Assembly: GCF_014656055.1 (NCBI RefSeq)
Contig: NZ_BNBR01000002.1
Coordinates: 33,664-97,663 of the forward strand
Source of the DNA: Streptomyces griseosporeus
Lineage (GTDB): Bacteria > Actinomycetota > Actinomycetes > Streptomycetales > Streptomycetaceae
DNA length: 64,000 nt
Direction: 5' to 3'
This document shows positions 26,919 through 35,194 of the stretch, in pieces (within the stretch, counting starts at the first letter, position 1; each line of letters starts with the position of its first letter). The notes beneath the pieces were generated by a model. That model saw only the letters and a list, made by a program, of their open reading frames with translations. It ran no database searches and was not told the DNA's origin. The position numbers and the translations under genes are program-made.

Positions 26919-26947
26919 CGTTGGGTCTCCTTCGCGAGGGGGTCGGG

Positions 26948-28117
26948 TCAGGCGTCGAAGTCGAGGGTGAGCTCGGGGGTACGCGGCCGGGCGCGGCAGA
27001 CGAGGGTGTAGCCGGCGGCCCGCTCCCGTGCGTCGAGGGCGTGTTGTCGGTCGGCCGCGACCTGCCCGGACAGGACCCTGGCGCGGCAGCTGCCGCACAC
27101 CCCCTCACGGCAGGCGTACGGCACGTCGGGGTGGGCGCGCAGCAGGGCGTCGAGGAGGAACGGGTCGTGCGGCTGGACGGTGGCGGTACGGCGGCGGCCG
27201 TCGAGCAGGGCGGTGACCCGGGCCTCTCCCCCACCGGGTGCGGGCGAGGCCGACTCCGGTGCCGGTCCCCGCGCGGGCGGGGGTGAGGCCGGTTGCAGTG
27301 CCGTCGGTTCCGGTGACCGCGCAGTCGTGTCGCCGGCCGTGAACAGTTCCCAGCACACGCGCGTCGGGTCCGCGCCCGTCTCCGCCAGGACCCGCCGCGC
27401 GGTGTCGACGAGCCCGGGCGGTCCGCACAGGGCGTAGGCGGTGTCCGGGCCGGGGCGGGCGTCCAGCGCCGCCAGCAGCCGGCGCAGGCCGGCCGCGTCG
27501 AGCCGTCCCGCGAGCGGGCCGCCCCTGTTCCCCCGGTCCTCCCGGGTCAGCACGAGCAGCTCGGTGAAGCGGTCGACGAACTCGTCCTTCAGCTCGGCCA
27601 GTTCGTCGGCCAGCAGGGCGTCGGCGGCGGTGCGCGCCGAGTGGACGAGGGTGACGCGGCAGGCCGGGTCCCGGCGCAGCGCGTGGGCGGCCATCGGGGC
27701 CAGCGGGGTGATGCCGGTGCCCCCCGCGAGGAGGACGTGGTGGGCGCCGGGCAGGTCCGGCAGGGCGAAGGCGCCGGTGGGCGCGGAGAGTTCGAGGTGG
27801 TCGCCGGGGGTGAGGCGGGTGGCGGCGTAGGTTCCGAAGCCGTCGGGGCTGCCCCGCCCGATCACCAGGCGGAGGGTCGTAGGGGCGTAGGGGGGTGGGC
27901 AGAGCGAGTAGCAGCGGCGGAGTTCGCCGCCGCCCTGGCGGTGCCGGACGATGACGTGCTGCCCCGGGCGGTGGGTGAAGTCCTGGCGCAGGGCGGCGGG
28001 CACGTGCAAGGTGACGGCCACCGTGTCGGCGGTGAGGTGGCGTACCTCGGTGACGCGGAGCCGGTGCCAGCGGGTGCGGGGGGTTGCGGCGGGCGGGGCG
28101 GGGGCGGCGGTGTTCAC
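26948..28117 (-). CDS. antL: oxygenase reductase component (PaaE-like)
   Basis: A 389-residue electron-transfer protein. The FAD/NAD(P)H module of the ferredoxin-NADP reductase fold (RCYSLCPPP, LAGGTGITPLAPM, YALCGPPGLV) is followed by a Pro/Ala-rich linker (about 265-300). A C-terminal plant-type [2Fe-2S] ferredoxin follows, with ligands CREGVCGSC and a distant LVCRA. It passes electrons from NADPH to the AntH diiron centre. The start is GTG 28117. It is the homologue of PaaE of phenylacetyl-CoA epoxidase, here dedicated to anthraniloyl-AntG. Confidence 0.94.
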   Translation of the reverse strand: MNTAAPAPPAATPRTRWHRLRVTEVRHLTADTVAVTLHVPAALRQDFTHRPGQHVIVRHRQGGGELRRCYSLCPPPYAPTTLRLVIGRGSPDGFGTYAATRLTPGDHLELSAPTGAFALPDLPGAHHVLLAGGTGITPLAPMAAHALRRDPACRVTLVHSARTAADALLADELAELKDEFVDRFTELLVLTREDRGNRGGPLAGRLDAAGLRRLLAALDARPGPDTAYALCGPPGLVDTARRVLAETGADPTRVCWELFTAGDTTARSPEPTALQPASPPPARGPAPESASPAPGGGEARVTALLDGRRRTATVQPHDPFLLDALLRAHPDVPYACREGVCGSCRARVLSGQVAADRQHALDARERAAGYTLVCRARPRTPELTLDFDA

Positions 28118-28127
28118 GGGGTGTGCC

Positions 28128-28640
28128 TCACAGCGCGGTCAGGTGGGGGAAGGGCTCGCGGCACGCTGTGCACCACAGCACCGACTGGCAGCGGGAGGGC
28201 CCGAAGTCGCTGTGCGGGCGGGTGGCCCGTGAGCCGCAGTGCGGGCAGGGCACCTCGCCGAGACCGACGGTGACCGGCGTGCCGGCAGCCGGGGAGACGG
28301 GCGGGGCGATGCCGTGCGCTGCGAGCCTGCGCCGGCCCTCGGGGGTGATGCGGTCGGTCGTCCAGGGCAGCGTGAGGACCTGGCGGACCCGGCCGTCGGG
28401 GTGGCCGCAGGCGGTCAGGACCTCCCGTACGGCGGCGGTGATCTCGGGCAGCGCGGGGCAGCCCAGGTAGGTGGGGGTGATCTCCACCTCCAGTACGCCG
28501 TCGTCGGCCGGGGCGACGGTACCGACCACGCCGAGGTCACCGAGGCCGATCACCGGCAGCTCCGGGTCCGGGAGGGCCGCCACCCGTTCCCGTACCTCGT
28601 CGGCAGCGCGGCGGGGGGTCTCGGGCACGGTCCCGCTCAC
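28128..28640 (-). CDS. antK: PaaD-like Fe-S/DUF59 component
   Basis: A 170-residue protein from GTG 28640. The N-terminal two thirds is a DUF59/MIP18-like domain (RVAALPDPELPVIGLGDLGVV, then TPTYLGCPALPEI). The end has a zinc-type cysteine pattern (CPHCGS, then LWCTACREPF). PaaD proteins assist Fe-S assembly or maturation of the multicomponent oxygenase. It overlaps antJ by GTGA at 28637-28640. Confidence 0.9.
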   Translation of the reverse strand: MSGTVPETPRRAADEVRERVAALPDPELPVIGLGDLGVVGTVAPADDGVLEVEITPTYLGCPALPEITAAVREVLTACGHPDGRVRQVLTLPWTTDRITPEGRRRLAAHGIAPPVSPAAGTPVTVGLGEVPCPHCGSRATRPHSDFGPSRCQSVLWCTACREPFPHLTAL

Positions 28641-29452
28641 CAGGTGCCCCCGGGGAACTGCCGCCGTACCGACTGAAGTTCGGCGATGAGCGGCCCGAAC
28701 TCCTCGGTGTGCAGCCCCGCGCGGCCTCCCGTGGCCGACCAGGCGGGTCCGGGCACGGTGAGCCCGGCCCGGGTGACGACCTCGGTCACCCGCCCGAGCC
28801 ATGTCTCACGCAGCGGTGCCGGGGAGGGCACCCTGCCGGAGGCGGCGAGGCGGCGCAGCCCCTCGTCCTCCTCGAAGAGTTCGGCGGTGTACGGCCACAC
28901 CCGTTCCAGGCCGTCCCGCATCCGGCGGGCGCTCTCCTCGGTGCCGCGGCCCAGCGTCACCGTCCAGCGGTCGGCGTGCAGCCGGTGGTAGGCGACCTCC
29001 TTCGCGGCGCGGGCGCCGAACCCGGCGAGGTCGGGGTCCGGGCAGTGCGCCAGGCTGCCGTAGTAGAGGACGGCGTAATGGCTGTACACCAGCTGGCGGG
29101 CCACGGTCACCGCGAAGTCCCCGTTGGGGAGTTCGGTCAGCAGCACGTTGGTGAACTCACGGTCGGTACGGCCGTAGGCGAGGTCGTCCTCGGTGCGGCC
29201 GGTGCCGTCGAGCCGTCCGGCGCGGGTGAGCAGGGCACGGGCGTGGCCGATCAGGTCCAGGGCGATGTTGGACAGCGCGAGGTCCTCGTCGATGGTCGGC
29301 GCGCGGGTGATCCACTGGCACAGTCGCTGGCCGAGGACGAGCGCGTCGTCGCCGAGGCGCAGCAGGTGCCGGGCCAGGTCGGGGTCCGCGGCCGGCGGTC
29401 CGCCCGGCAGGGGGTGCGGGCGCGCCGCCGGGGCGTCACTGGTGATGCTCAC
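28637..29452 (-). CDS. antJ: PaaC-like structural subunit of the oxygenase
   Basis: A 271-residue ferritin-like subunit that partners AntH in the oxygenase core; the PaaC type lacks a working diiron site. Recognisable segments are LALSNIALDLIGHARALL, EDDLAYGRTDREFTNVLL and KEVAYHRLHADRW. The start is GTG 29452. The gene overlaps antI by 17 bases and antK by four, so stoichiometric expression is expected. Confidence 0.93.
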   Translation of the reverse strand: MSITSDAPAARPHPLPGGPPAADPDLARHLLRLGDDALVLGQRLCQWITRAPTIDEDLALSNIALDLIGHARALLTRAGRLDGTGRTEDDLAYGRTDREFTNVLLTELPNGDFAVTVARQLVYSHYAVLYYGSLAHCPDPDLAGFGARAAKEVAYHRLHADRWTVTLGRGTEESARRMRDGLERVWPYTAELFEEDEGLRRLAASGRVPSPAPLRETWLGRVTEVVTRAGLTVPGPAWSATGGRAGLHTEEFGPLIAELQSVRRQFPGGTW

Positions 29453-29747
29453 CTTCGGGGCCTTCCTCGGTCAGGGGCGCGAAGTGCTCGGGATAGCGGT
29501 AGGGCTTGTGGCGGGCGCCGGCGAAGTACGGGTCGCGTTCGTCCGGGGAGGCCGTGTGCACGGCGTCGGAGCGGACCACCCATACCGACAGCGGGTCGCC
29601 CCGGCGCGTGTAGAGGTCGCGGGCGGCGGCCAGCGCCGCGTCGGGGCCGGTCGCGCGCACCGATCCGACGTGCTGGTGGGCCAGGCCCCGGCGGGCCCGC
29701 ACGAAGACCTCCCAGGACGCCGGTGCGCCCTCCCGTGTCGGGCTCAT
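29436..29747 (-). CDS. antI: PaaB-like oxygenase subunit
   Basis: A 103-residue protein with the PaaB pattern [21 protein letters not shown] near the start and [10 protein letters not shown] near the end. PaaB bridges the oxygenase heterodimers. The start ATG at 29747 overlaps the antH stop as ATGA. Small size and context make the assignment secure. Confidence 0.93.
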   Translation of the reverse strand: MSPTREGAPASWEVFVRARRGLAHQHVGSVRATGPDAALAAARDLYTRRGDPLSVWVVRSDAVHTASPDERDPYFAGARHKPYRYPEHFAPLTEEGPEGEHHQ

Positions 29748-30805
29748 GCGTCGTCTCCCCGCGGCGCGTCCTCGGCCGGGGCGTACGCGGAAGCGGCGTG
29801 CGTGGCGGCGGCGTACGCGGACGCGGTGGCGGCGTACGCGGACGCGGCCTCGCGGACCCAGGCGCCGTCCTCGTGCGCGGCCCGGCGGTGCGCGATGCGC
29901 TGCCGCGCCCAGTGGGTGTCCTCGCCGAGGGCCCGGCGGTAGGTGTCCCAGTCGACCGGGGTGAAGTCGTAGTGCCCGCGTTCCTCGTTCCAGCGGATCG
30001 CCGGGTCGGGCAGCACCAGGCCGAGGCGTTCGGCCTGCGGGACGCAGCTGTCGACGAAGCGCTGGCGCAGCTCGTCGTTGGTGTGGCGCTTGACGCCCCA
30101 GGCCATCGCACGGCGGGAGACCTGCGCGCCCAGCGCGGCGGTCCGCACGTCGGCGCCGCCCGCCTCGGTGTCGGGCGGCCCGAACATCAGCGCCACGGCC
30201 GGCAGCCACCACCGGTCGACCGCGTCCTGGGCCATGGCCTTCTGCTCGGGCGTCCCCTCGCACAACGCGCGCATCAGGTCGTATCCCTGCCGGACGTGGA
30301 ACGCCTCTTCCTGGCAGACGCGGCGCATCGCCCGGGCGTAGGGCCCGTAGGAAGTGCGGCACAGGGGCGCCTGGTTGATGACGGCGGCACCGTCTGTCAG
30401 CCATGCGATGGCGCCGGTGTCGGCCCAGGTGAGCGCGGGGTGGTTGAAGGTGGCGGAGGCGCGCTGCTGCCCGCGGTGCAGGGCGTCCAGCAGGTCGGCG
30501 CGGTCCACGCCGAGCGTCTCGGCGGCGGAGTACAGGTACAGGCCGTGGCCGGCCTCGTCCTGGACCTTGGCGATGAGGACCGACTTGCGGTGCAGGGATG
30601 GGGCGCGGGTGAGCCAGGCGCCCTCCGGCTGCATGCCGATGATCTCGGAGTGGGCGTGCTGGGCGATCTGGCGGACCAGCATGCGGCGGTATCCGTCGGG
30701 CATCCAGTCGCGCGGTTCGATCGTCTCACCGGCGGCGATCAGCGCGTCGAAGTGCGCGAGCAGGTCGCCCTCGTCGGCGGCGGAGGTGGTGGTCGGCGCG
30801 GTCAC
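29744..30805 (-). CDS. antH: PaaA-like catalytic diiron subunit of anthraniloyl-ACP oxygenase
   Basis: The catalytic subunit, 353 residues from GTG 30805. The diiron ligands include [11 protein letters not shown] and [12 protein letters not shown] (two ExxH units); NEERGHYDF near residue 278 is also typical. In antimycin biosynthesis the AntH-L complex acts on anthraniloyl-AntG to give the 3-aminosalicylate moiety, a ring oxidation unlike the CoA-thioester epoxidation of catabolic PaaA. The last 35 residues are an odd Ala/Ser/Tyr repeat (SAYA three times) encoded by tandem GGCGTACGCGG units and not seen in PaaA proteins. It is the first gene of the antH-P unit. Confidence 0.94.
   Translation of the reverse strand: MTAPTTTSAADEGDLLAHFDALIAAGETIEPRDWMPDGYRRMLVRQIAQHAHSEIIGMQPEGAWLTRAPSLHRKSVLIAKVQDEAGHGLYLYSAAETLGVDRADLLDALHRGQQRASATFNHPALTWADTGAIAWLTDGAAVINQAPLCRTSYGPYARAMRRVCQEEAFHVRQGYDLMRALCEGTPEQKAMAQDAVDRWWLPAVALMFGPPDTEAGGADVRTAALGAQVSRRAMAWGVKRHTNDELRQRFVDSCVPQAERLGLVLPDPAIRWNEERGHYDFTPVDWDTYRRALGEDTHWARQRIAHRRAAHEDGAWVREAASAYAATASAYAAATHAASAYAPAEDAPRGDDA
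29780..29841. repeat. GGCGTACGCGG repeats in the antH 3' end
   Basis: The 11-mer GGCGTACGCGG appears three times in 62 bases, near 29780, 29810 and 29830. It encodes the SAYA repeats at the C-terminus of AntH. It looks like a slippage-expanded tract. Confidence 0.7.
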
Positions 30806-31128
30806 CGGGCACCGCCCGGGTGTCCGGTGACCGCCGCTGTGGTGCCGTGGTGCGGGCACCGTGCCCGGGTGCGGACCCGTACCGGCTGCCTGGGCACGCG
30901 CATCACTCCTTCGGTTCGGGCCGCCCGCGCGGGGCCGGGCGGAGCGGGTGGCTTCGTTGCGGTAAGAGGTGCCGAGCGGGGCCCGGCTATCCCCGCGGCG
31001 CGAGATCGCGGCGCGTGACAAAGCTCACGGGCGGACCGGTGGAGTGCGGCCCGGCCCCGCCCGCCTCTTCAGGGGGTGACAGTCGTACACCGCACGGCGG
31101 CCGGCACGCCGGAGCGAAAGGGGAAACC
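30806..31128. promoter_or_regulatory. divergent antH / antG promoter region
   Basis: 323 bases between the two antimycin starter-unit operons, antH-P (minus) and antGF (plus). In characterised clusters both are transcribed by the ECF sigma factor AntA, so two matching ECF promoters should lie here. I could not fix the -35/-10 pairs by eye. The antG ribosome site is AAAGGGG at 31118-31124. Confidence 0.6.
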
Positions 31129-31377
31129 ATGAGCACCATCAGGGAGTTGCTGGTCGAACTGACCGGTACGGCCGAGTACGCCGACCAGGTCGGCGACGAC
31201 GTCGACCTGGCCGCGAGCGGCATCGACTCCGGGGATCTGGTGCGTCTCGTGCTGCTCGTCGAGCAGCGGCTCGGCGTGGAGATCACCGCCGACGACATGG
31301 AGGGGCTGCGCACGATCGCCGACTACGAGCGTTTCGTGGCCGAGCGCACGGTCGCCGGCGCGAGCGGCGGTGCGTGA
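31129..31377 (+). CDS. antG: discrete carrier protein for anthranilate
   Basis: An 82-residue ACP/PCP with the phosphopantetheine serine in SGIDSGDLVRL (about Ser32) and an acidic helix following. In antimycin biosynthesis it holds anthranilate while AntH-L oxidises the ring and it is formylated, then presents 3-formamidosalicylate to the first condensation domain of AntC. It starts at ATG 31129 behind AAAGGGG, and its TGA overlaps the antF ATG. Confidence 0.94.
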   Translation: MSTIRELLVELTGTAEYADQVGDDVDLAASGIDSGDLVRLVLLVEQRLGVEITADDMEGLRTIADYERFVAERTVAGASGGA

Positions 31378-32861
31378 TGTGGCTGACCCAGCTGCTCGAA
31401 CGCAACCGCCAGTGCTGGCCCGACCGGACCGCCCTGGTCGACGAGGAACGCAGTGTCACCTGGGCGGAGTTCCACGACCGTACGCTGGAACTGGCCCGGG
31501 GTCTGGCCGGGTTGGGCATCGAGCGGGGTGATCGGGTCGCCGTGCTCGCCAAGGACCGGATCGAGGTCCTGGAGAGCTACTTCGCGCTGGCCCGGCTCGG
31601 CGCGCTGTTCGTGCCGCTGAACCACAGCCTGGCCGGGCCCGAGGTCGCCGGGATCATGGAACGGGTCGGCGCGGTGGCCGTCATCGGGGAGTCGGAGCTG
31701 CTGGACCGGCACCCCGAGCTGCCCGCGTCGGTGCGGATGCGGCTGGCGCTGGACGAGCCGGCCTTCGCGGCGCTGGGCTCGCCGGCCGGGGCGCGGGACC
31801 TGCCGCAGGTCGCCGACACCGATCCGATCGCCGTCCTGCACACCTCGGCGACCACCGGGCAGGCGAAGGGCGTGACCGTCGACAGCGGGTCCTTCCGCGC
31901 GATCGCCCTGGGCTGGCTGGTGATGGCCCGGCCCACCGACGGCATCGTGATGGTCAACTGCTGTCCGCTGTACCACGGCAGCATGGTCGTGTCCCTGACC
32001 TATCTCGCGGCCGGTGCCACGGTCGTGCTGATGCCCGGCTTCACCCCGCAGCGGGCCCTGTCAGCGGTGGAGCGGCACCGGGCCACGCACATGTGGCTGG
32101 TGCCGCAGATGCTGCGCTTCATGCTCCAGGCCAAGGGCTCCCACCACACCGACCTGTCCTCCCTGCGGGAGATCCTGTACGGCGCGGCCCCCATGCCGCT
32201 CGACGTGTACGCCGACGCGGTACGGCGGCTCGGCTGCGGCTTCCGGCAGGTGTACGGCATGACCGAGGTGGGCGGCCCCTTCGTCACGCTCGGTCCCGAC
32301 GAGCACCCCGCCCCCGGCGACGTCACCGCACGCATCCCCTGCGGCCGGGTCATCCCGGGCATGTCCGCCCGCGCGGTGGACGAGGCCGGCCGGCAGGTGC
32401 CGCCCGGCGAGATCGGCGAGATCGTGGTGCGCGGACCCGGCGTCATGCAGGGCTACTGGAACGACCCGGAGGCCACCGCCGAGATCACCCTCGACGGGTG
32501 GACCAGGACGGGCGACCTCGGCTTCGTCGACGACGAGGGCCGCATCAGCCTCGTGGACCGCACCAAGGACGTCATCATCCGCGCGGGCCAGAACGTCTAC
32601 CCCTCGGAGATCGAGCGCGCCCTGATGACCCACGCCGCGGTGCGGGACGCGGCCGTCGTCGGGATGCCCGACGAGGACTACGGCGAGGTGCCGCTGGCGT
32701 ACGTCGCCCTGGAGGCGGGCGCGGAGGCGGACGCGCGGGCCCTGCTCGCGCATGTCGCGAAGCTGCTCGCGCCGTACAAGCGCCCTCGGCGGGTGGAGTT
32801 CATCGAGCAGGTGCCGCGCAACCCCGCCGGAAAGATCGTCAAGAAGCTGCTGCGGGTGTGA
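31377..32861 (+). CDS. antF: anthranilate-AMP ligase loading AntG
   Basis: A 494-residue ANL-superfamily enzyme that adenylates anthranilate and loads it on AntG. Core motifs: phosphate loop HTSATTGQAKGV, YGMTEVGG, the TGDLGF aspartate, the hinge DRTKDVIIRAGQNVYPSEIE, and the catalytic lysine in NPAGKIVKKLL at the C-terminus. ATG 31377 overlaps the antG stop; GTG 31374 is an equally possible start. It is followed 19 bases later by the PPTase gene. Confidence 0.94.
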   Translation: MWLTQLLERNRQCWPDRTALVDEERSVTWAEFHDRTLELARGLAGLGIERGDRVAVLAKDRIEVLESYFALARLGALFVPLNHSLAGPEVAGIMERVGAVAVIGESELLDRHPELPASVRMRLALDEPAFAALGSPAGARDLPQVADTDPIAVLHTSATTGQAKGVTVDSGSFRAIALGWLVMARPTDGIVMVNCCPLYHGSMVVSLTYLAAGATVVLMPGFTPQRALSAVERHRATHMWLVPQMLRFMLQAKGSHHTDLSSLREILYGAAPMPLDVYADAVRRLGCGFRQVYGMTEVGGPFVTLGPDEHPAPGDVTARIPCGRVIPGMSARAVDEAGRQVPPGEIGEIVVRGPGVMQGYWNDPEATAEITLDGWTRTGDLGFVDDEGRISLVDRTKDVIIRAGQNVYPSEIERALMTHAAVRDAAVVGMPDEDYGEVPLAYVALEAGAEADARALLAHVAKLLAPYKRPRRVEFIEQVPRNPAGKIVKKLLRV

Positions 32862-32880
32862 GCGCGAGCGGAGGGCGTCG

Positions 32881-33642
32881 ATGACCGCACGCCCCTTGCG
32901 GACCGGGCCGATCGGGACGGGAACGTCGCGGTCGGCCCGTGACGGCTGGCCGGTGGGCGGCGAGACCGCGTGGGCGGTGTGCGGTCAGGTGGCAGCGCTG
33001 CGGCCCTCGCTGGCCGCCGCCGGGCTGGGGCTGGGCATCGCGGCCGTCTGCGAGCCGGAGCCGGAACCGGCCGGGCCCGCCGAGGCCGCCGCCGCGGCGC
33101 CGATGCCGCCGCCGCGCCGACTGGAGTTCCTGGCCGGTCGGCGGGCCGCCCGGCGGGCGCTGCGCGCGGTGGGGCTGGAGTGCGGGGAGATCCCCCGGTC
33201 CGGGCGGCTGCCGGTGTTCCCGCCGGGCCGGGCGGCGTCGATCTCGCACAGTGCCGGGATCGCCGTCGCAGTGGCGCGTGCCCCGGACCGGGACCTGCCG
33301 CTCGGCTGCGACCTGGAACTGCGTCCCCTGCCCCGCGGCGCGACCCGCCTGGTGCTGCGCGCGGACGAGGAGGCGCTGCTCGGGGCGGGTCCGGCGGGCT
33401 GGTCGGTGACGGAGCTGTTCTCCGCCAAGGAGGCCGCCTGGAAGGCCCTGGCCGGCGGGCCGGGCGGCGGGCGCCGGGCCGGAGCCGTGGGGAGCCTGCG
33501 CGACCTGCGGGCCGGCCCCGACGGGGACTGTCTGCGCGTCGGGCTGCGCGCGGAACCCGCACGCGTGGTGCGGGTGCGGGTGGTGCGCGTCGGGGCGGGC
33601 GTGTTCAGCTGCGTCGTCGGCCGGGTCGACGGCCCCGAATGA
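32881..33642 (+). CDS. antQ: 4'-phosphopantetheinyl transferase
   Basis: A Sfp-type PPTase of 253 residues that activates the carrier domains of AntG, AntC and AntD. The Mg2+ motif GCDLELR and FSAKEAAWKAL, with the usual histidine region ISHSAGIAVAVA, are all present. The N-terminal 45 residues and the proline/alanine stretch (about 60-80) are less conserved. GGAGGG precedes ATG 32881. A PPTase gene is an optional member of antimycin clusters; with antP also present this is a long-form cluster. Confidence 0.92.
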   Translation: MTARPLRTGPIGTGTSRSARDGWPVGGETAWAVCGQVAALRPSLAAAGLGLGIAAVCEPEPEPAGPAEAAAAAPMPPPRRLEFLAGRRAARRALRAVGLECGEIPRSGRLPVFPPGRAASISHSAGIAVAVARAPDRDLPLGCDLELRPLPRGATRLVLRADEEALLGAGPAGWSVTELFSAKEAAWKALAGGPGGGRRAGAVGSLRDLRAGPDGDCLRVGLRAEPARVVRVRVVRVGAGVFSCVVGRVDGPE

Positions 33643-33643
33643 A

Positions 33644-33682
33644 CGGGTCCCCCGCTCCCGGCGCACGGGGGCGGGGGACCCG
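33644..33682. terminator. strong bidirectional hairpin terminator
   Basis: CGGGTCCCCCGC at 33644-33655 pairs perfectly with GCGGGGGACCCG at 33671-33682. The inner bases extend the stem to about 17 pairs around a 5-base loop. It lies between the convergent ends of antQ and the small gene at 33692, the right place for a two-way terminator. Confidence 0.75.
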
Positions 33683-33691
33683 GGTACGGAA

Positions 33692-33886
33692 TCAGCGCTG
33701 CGTGCCGCCGCCGTCCCGGTAGGAACGCCGTGCCGCGTCGGCCGCCTTGTCGGTCTGGGCGTCGTACTTGTTGCCGGTCCTCTCGTCGACCATGCGTTCA
33801 GCACCCGACACGCCCTTGTCCGCCTGGTCGGGGTGGCCCTTGACCATCTGCTTGGCCTTGTTCATCATGTCGCCCAGCTTGCCCAT
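33692..33886 (-). CDS. Rv0909/MT0933-type antitoxin-like small protein
   Basis: A 64-residue highly charged protein starting MGKLGDMMNKAKQMVKGHPD, with a repeat-like KADKA pattern. It matches the style of the MT0933 antitoxin-like family common in actinobacteria. No toxin gene is adjacent, so the antitoxin label is by family only; many such proteins are orphan or stress-related. It lies inside the antimycin cluster between antQ and antE, on the same strand as antE, with a GGAGGT-like site upstream. Confidence 0.75.
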   Translation of the reverse strand: MGKLGDMMNKAKQMVKGHPDQADKGVSGAERMVDERTGNKYDAQTDKAADAARRSYRDGGGTQR

Positions 33887-33888
33887 GG

Positions 33889-33937
33889 GGGGTACCTCCG
33901 GGAATGGCGTGTGCGTCGTACCCGCCGCAGGTACCCC
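33889..33937. repeat. inverted repeat GGGGTACCT / AGGTACCCC
   Basis: Nine-base arms at 33889-33897 and 33929-33937 with a 31-base spacer. It lies between antE and the small antitoxin-like gene and overlaps the latter's ribosome site. It may be an operator of that gene or an antE terminator element. Confidence 0.4.
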
Positions 33938-33953
33938 TCTGGGGCGGGAGGAA

Positions 33954-35183
33954 TCATCCCCGGTCGCCCACCCGGGCGGCCATGTTCCCCGCCGGATGGC
34001 GGTTGTCGTGGATGAGCTGGTGGGCGAGACCGATCTCGTCGAAATCGAAGGTCCGGGACAGGCACGGGTCGATGATCCCCTGGTCGATCAGCCGGGTGAC
34101 TTCCCGTGCCTCACGGGCGGTCGCGACGTGCGAGCCCTGCAGCCGCTTCTGCCGCATCCACAGGAAGCGCAGGTCGACGTCGCCGTTGTAGCCGGTGGTA
34201 CCGCCGCACAGGACGACCATGCCGCCGTTGTCGCACAGGTACAGCGAGGTGGGGACGGTGTCGGCCCCGGAGTGCTCCAGCACGACGCGGGGGCCGCGGC
34301 GCTCGCCGAGCACGTCCCAGAAGGCCCGGCCGAAGGCGCGGGCCCCTGCCAGCCAGCGGCCCATCGCCTCCTCGTCGGACGTGTCCGGCAGTCGCCCCCA
34401 GTGGTCGAACCGCCGCCGGTCGATCCACCCCTCGGCACCCAGCTTGAGGCAGAACTCGCCGCGCTCCTCGCTGGAGACGACGGCGACGGGTCGGCCGCCG
34501 ACGTGCCGCACGAGCTGGATGGCGATGCAGCCGAGGCCGCCGGCGCCGCCCCAGACCAGCACGGGGTCGCCGGGGCGCACGGTGTGCTCGCGCCAGCCGA
34601 AGAGCTGGCGGTAGGCGGTGGCGGCGGTCGCCATGTAGCAGGCGGCCTCGGCCCAGGAGAGCCGGGCGGGCTTGGGGTGGCACATGTAGTCGTCGACGAC
34701 GGCGAACTGGGCGAAGGAGCCGTAGTTCTCCTCGTAGCCCCACACCCGCTGGCTGGAGGACCAGGTGGGGTCGCCGCCGAGGCGGATGTCCTCGGCCCTC
34801 TCGTCCCAGCGGTTGGCGAGGACGACGACCTCGTCGCCGAGCCGCACCCCGCGGACGTCCTCGCCGACCGCCCAGACGATCCCGGAGAGGTCGGAGCCGC
34901 CGATGTGGAAGTCCTCGGTGGCGCCCGCCTTCCGCCGGGCGGCGATCACGTCGAGCGGGGAACCCAGCGCCGCCCAGACGTTGTTGTAGTTGATGCCGGC
35001 GGCCATCACCTTCACCAGGACCTGGCCCCGGCCCACGGGCGGCACGTCGACCACCTCGGTGCGGAAGGCGTCGACGGGCTGGCCGTAGCGCTCGCGGCGG
35101 ATGAGCGAGGCGTACATCTTCGTCGGGACGGTGCCGATCTCGGGTGCGTCTCCGAGCTCGTAGAGGTCCTGGGTCGCGCTCAC
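33954..35183 (-). CDS. antE: crotonyl-CoA carboxylase/reductase homologue
   Basis: A medium-chain dehydrogenase of the CCR class, 409 residues, that reductively carboxylates 2-enoyl-CoA to alkylmalonyl-CoA, giving AntD its variable extender unit and hence the C-7 alkyl diversity of antimycins. Cofactor-binding VWGGAGGLGCIAIQL and the family segments GAPLDVI and SDLSGIVWAVG are present. GTG 35183 is preferred over TTG 35198: a GAGGAGA site sits in the right place before it, overlapping the antD stop. It is the last gene of antCDE. Confidence 0.92.
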   Translation of the reverse strand: MSATQDLYELGDAPEIGTVPTKMYASLIRRERYGQPVDAFRTEVVDVPPVGRGQVLVKVMAAGINYNNVWAALGSPLDVIAARRKAGATEDFHIGGSDLSGIVWAVGEDVRGVRLGDEVVVLANRWDERAEDIRLGGDPTWSSSQRVWGYEENYGSFAQFAVVDDYMCHPKPARLSWAEAACYMATAATAYRQLFGWREHTVRPGDPVLVWGGAGGLGCIAIQLVRHVGGRPVAVVSSEERGEFCLKLGAEGWIDRRRFDHWGRLPDTSDEEAMGRWLAGARAFGRAFWDVLGERRGPRVVLEHSGADTVPTSLYLCDNGGMVVLCGGTTGYNGDVDLRFLWMRQKRLQGSHVATAREAREVTRLIDQGIIDPCLSRTFDFDEIGLAHQLIHDNRHPAGNMAARVGDRG

Positions 35184-35194
35184 GCTGGTTCTCC

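Noticed and set aside
26948..30805. The PaaABCDE genes as a phenylacetate degradation operon
   Set aside because: No phenylacetyl-CoA ligase (PaaK), PaaG, PaaZ or other ring-opening genes are present, and the genes sit between antM and antG in the antimycin order.
30806..31128. Exact AntA-dependent -35/-10 elements
   Set aside because: Several weak GAAC/CGTC-like pairs can be drawn but none is shared clearly by both directions, so none is called.
33692..33886. A complete toxin-antitoxin pair
   Set aside because: Only the antitoxin-like protein is present; neither neighbouring gene resembles a toxin.
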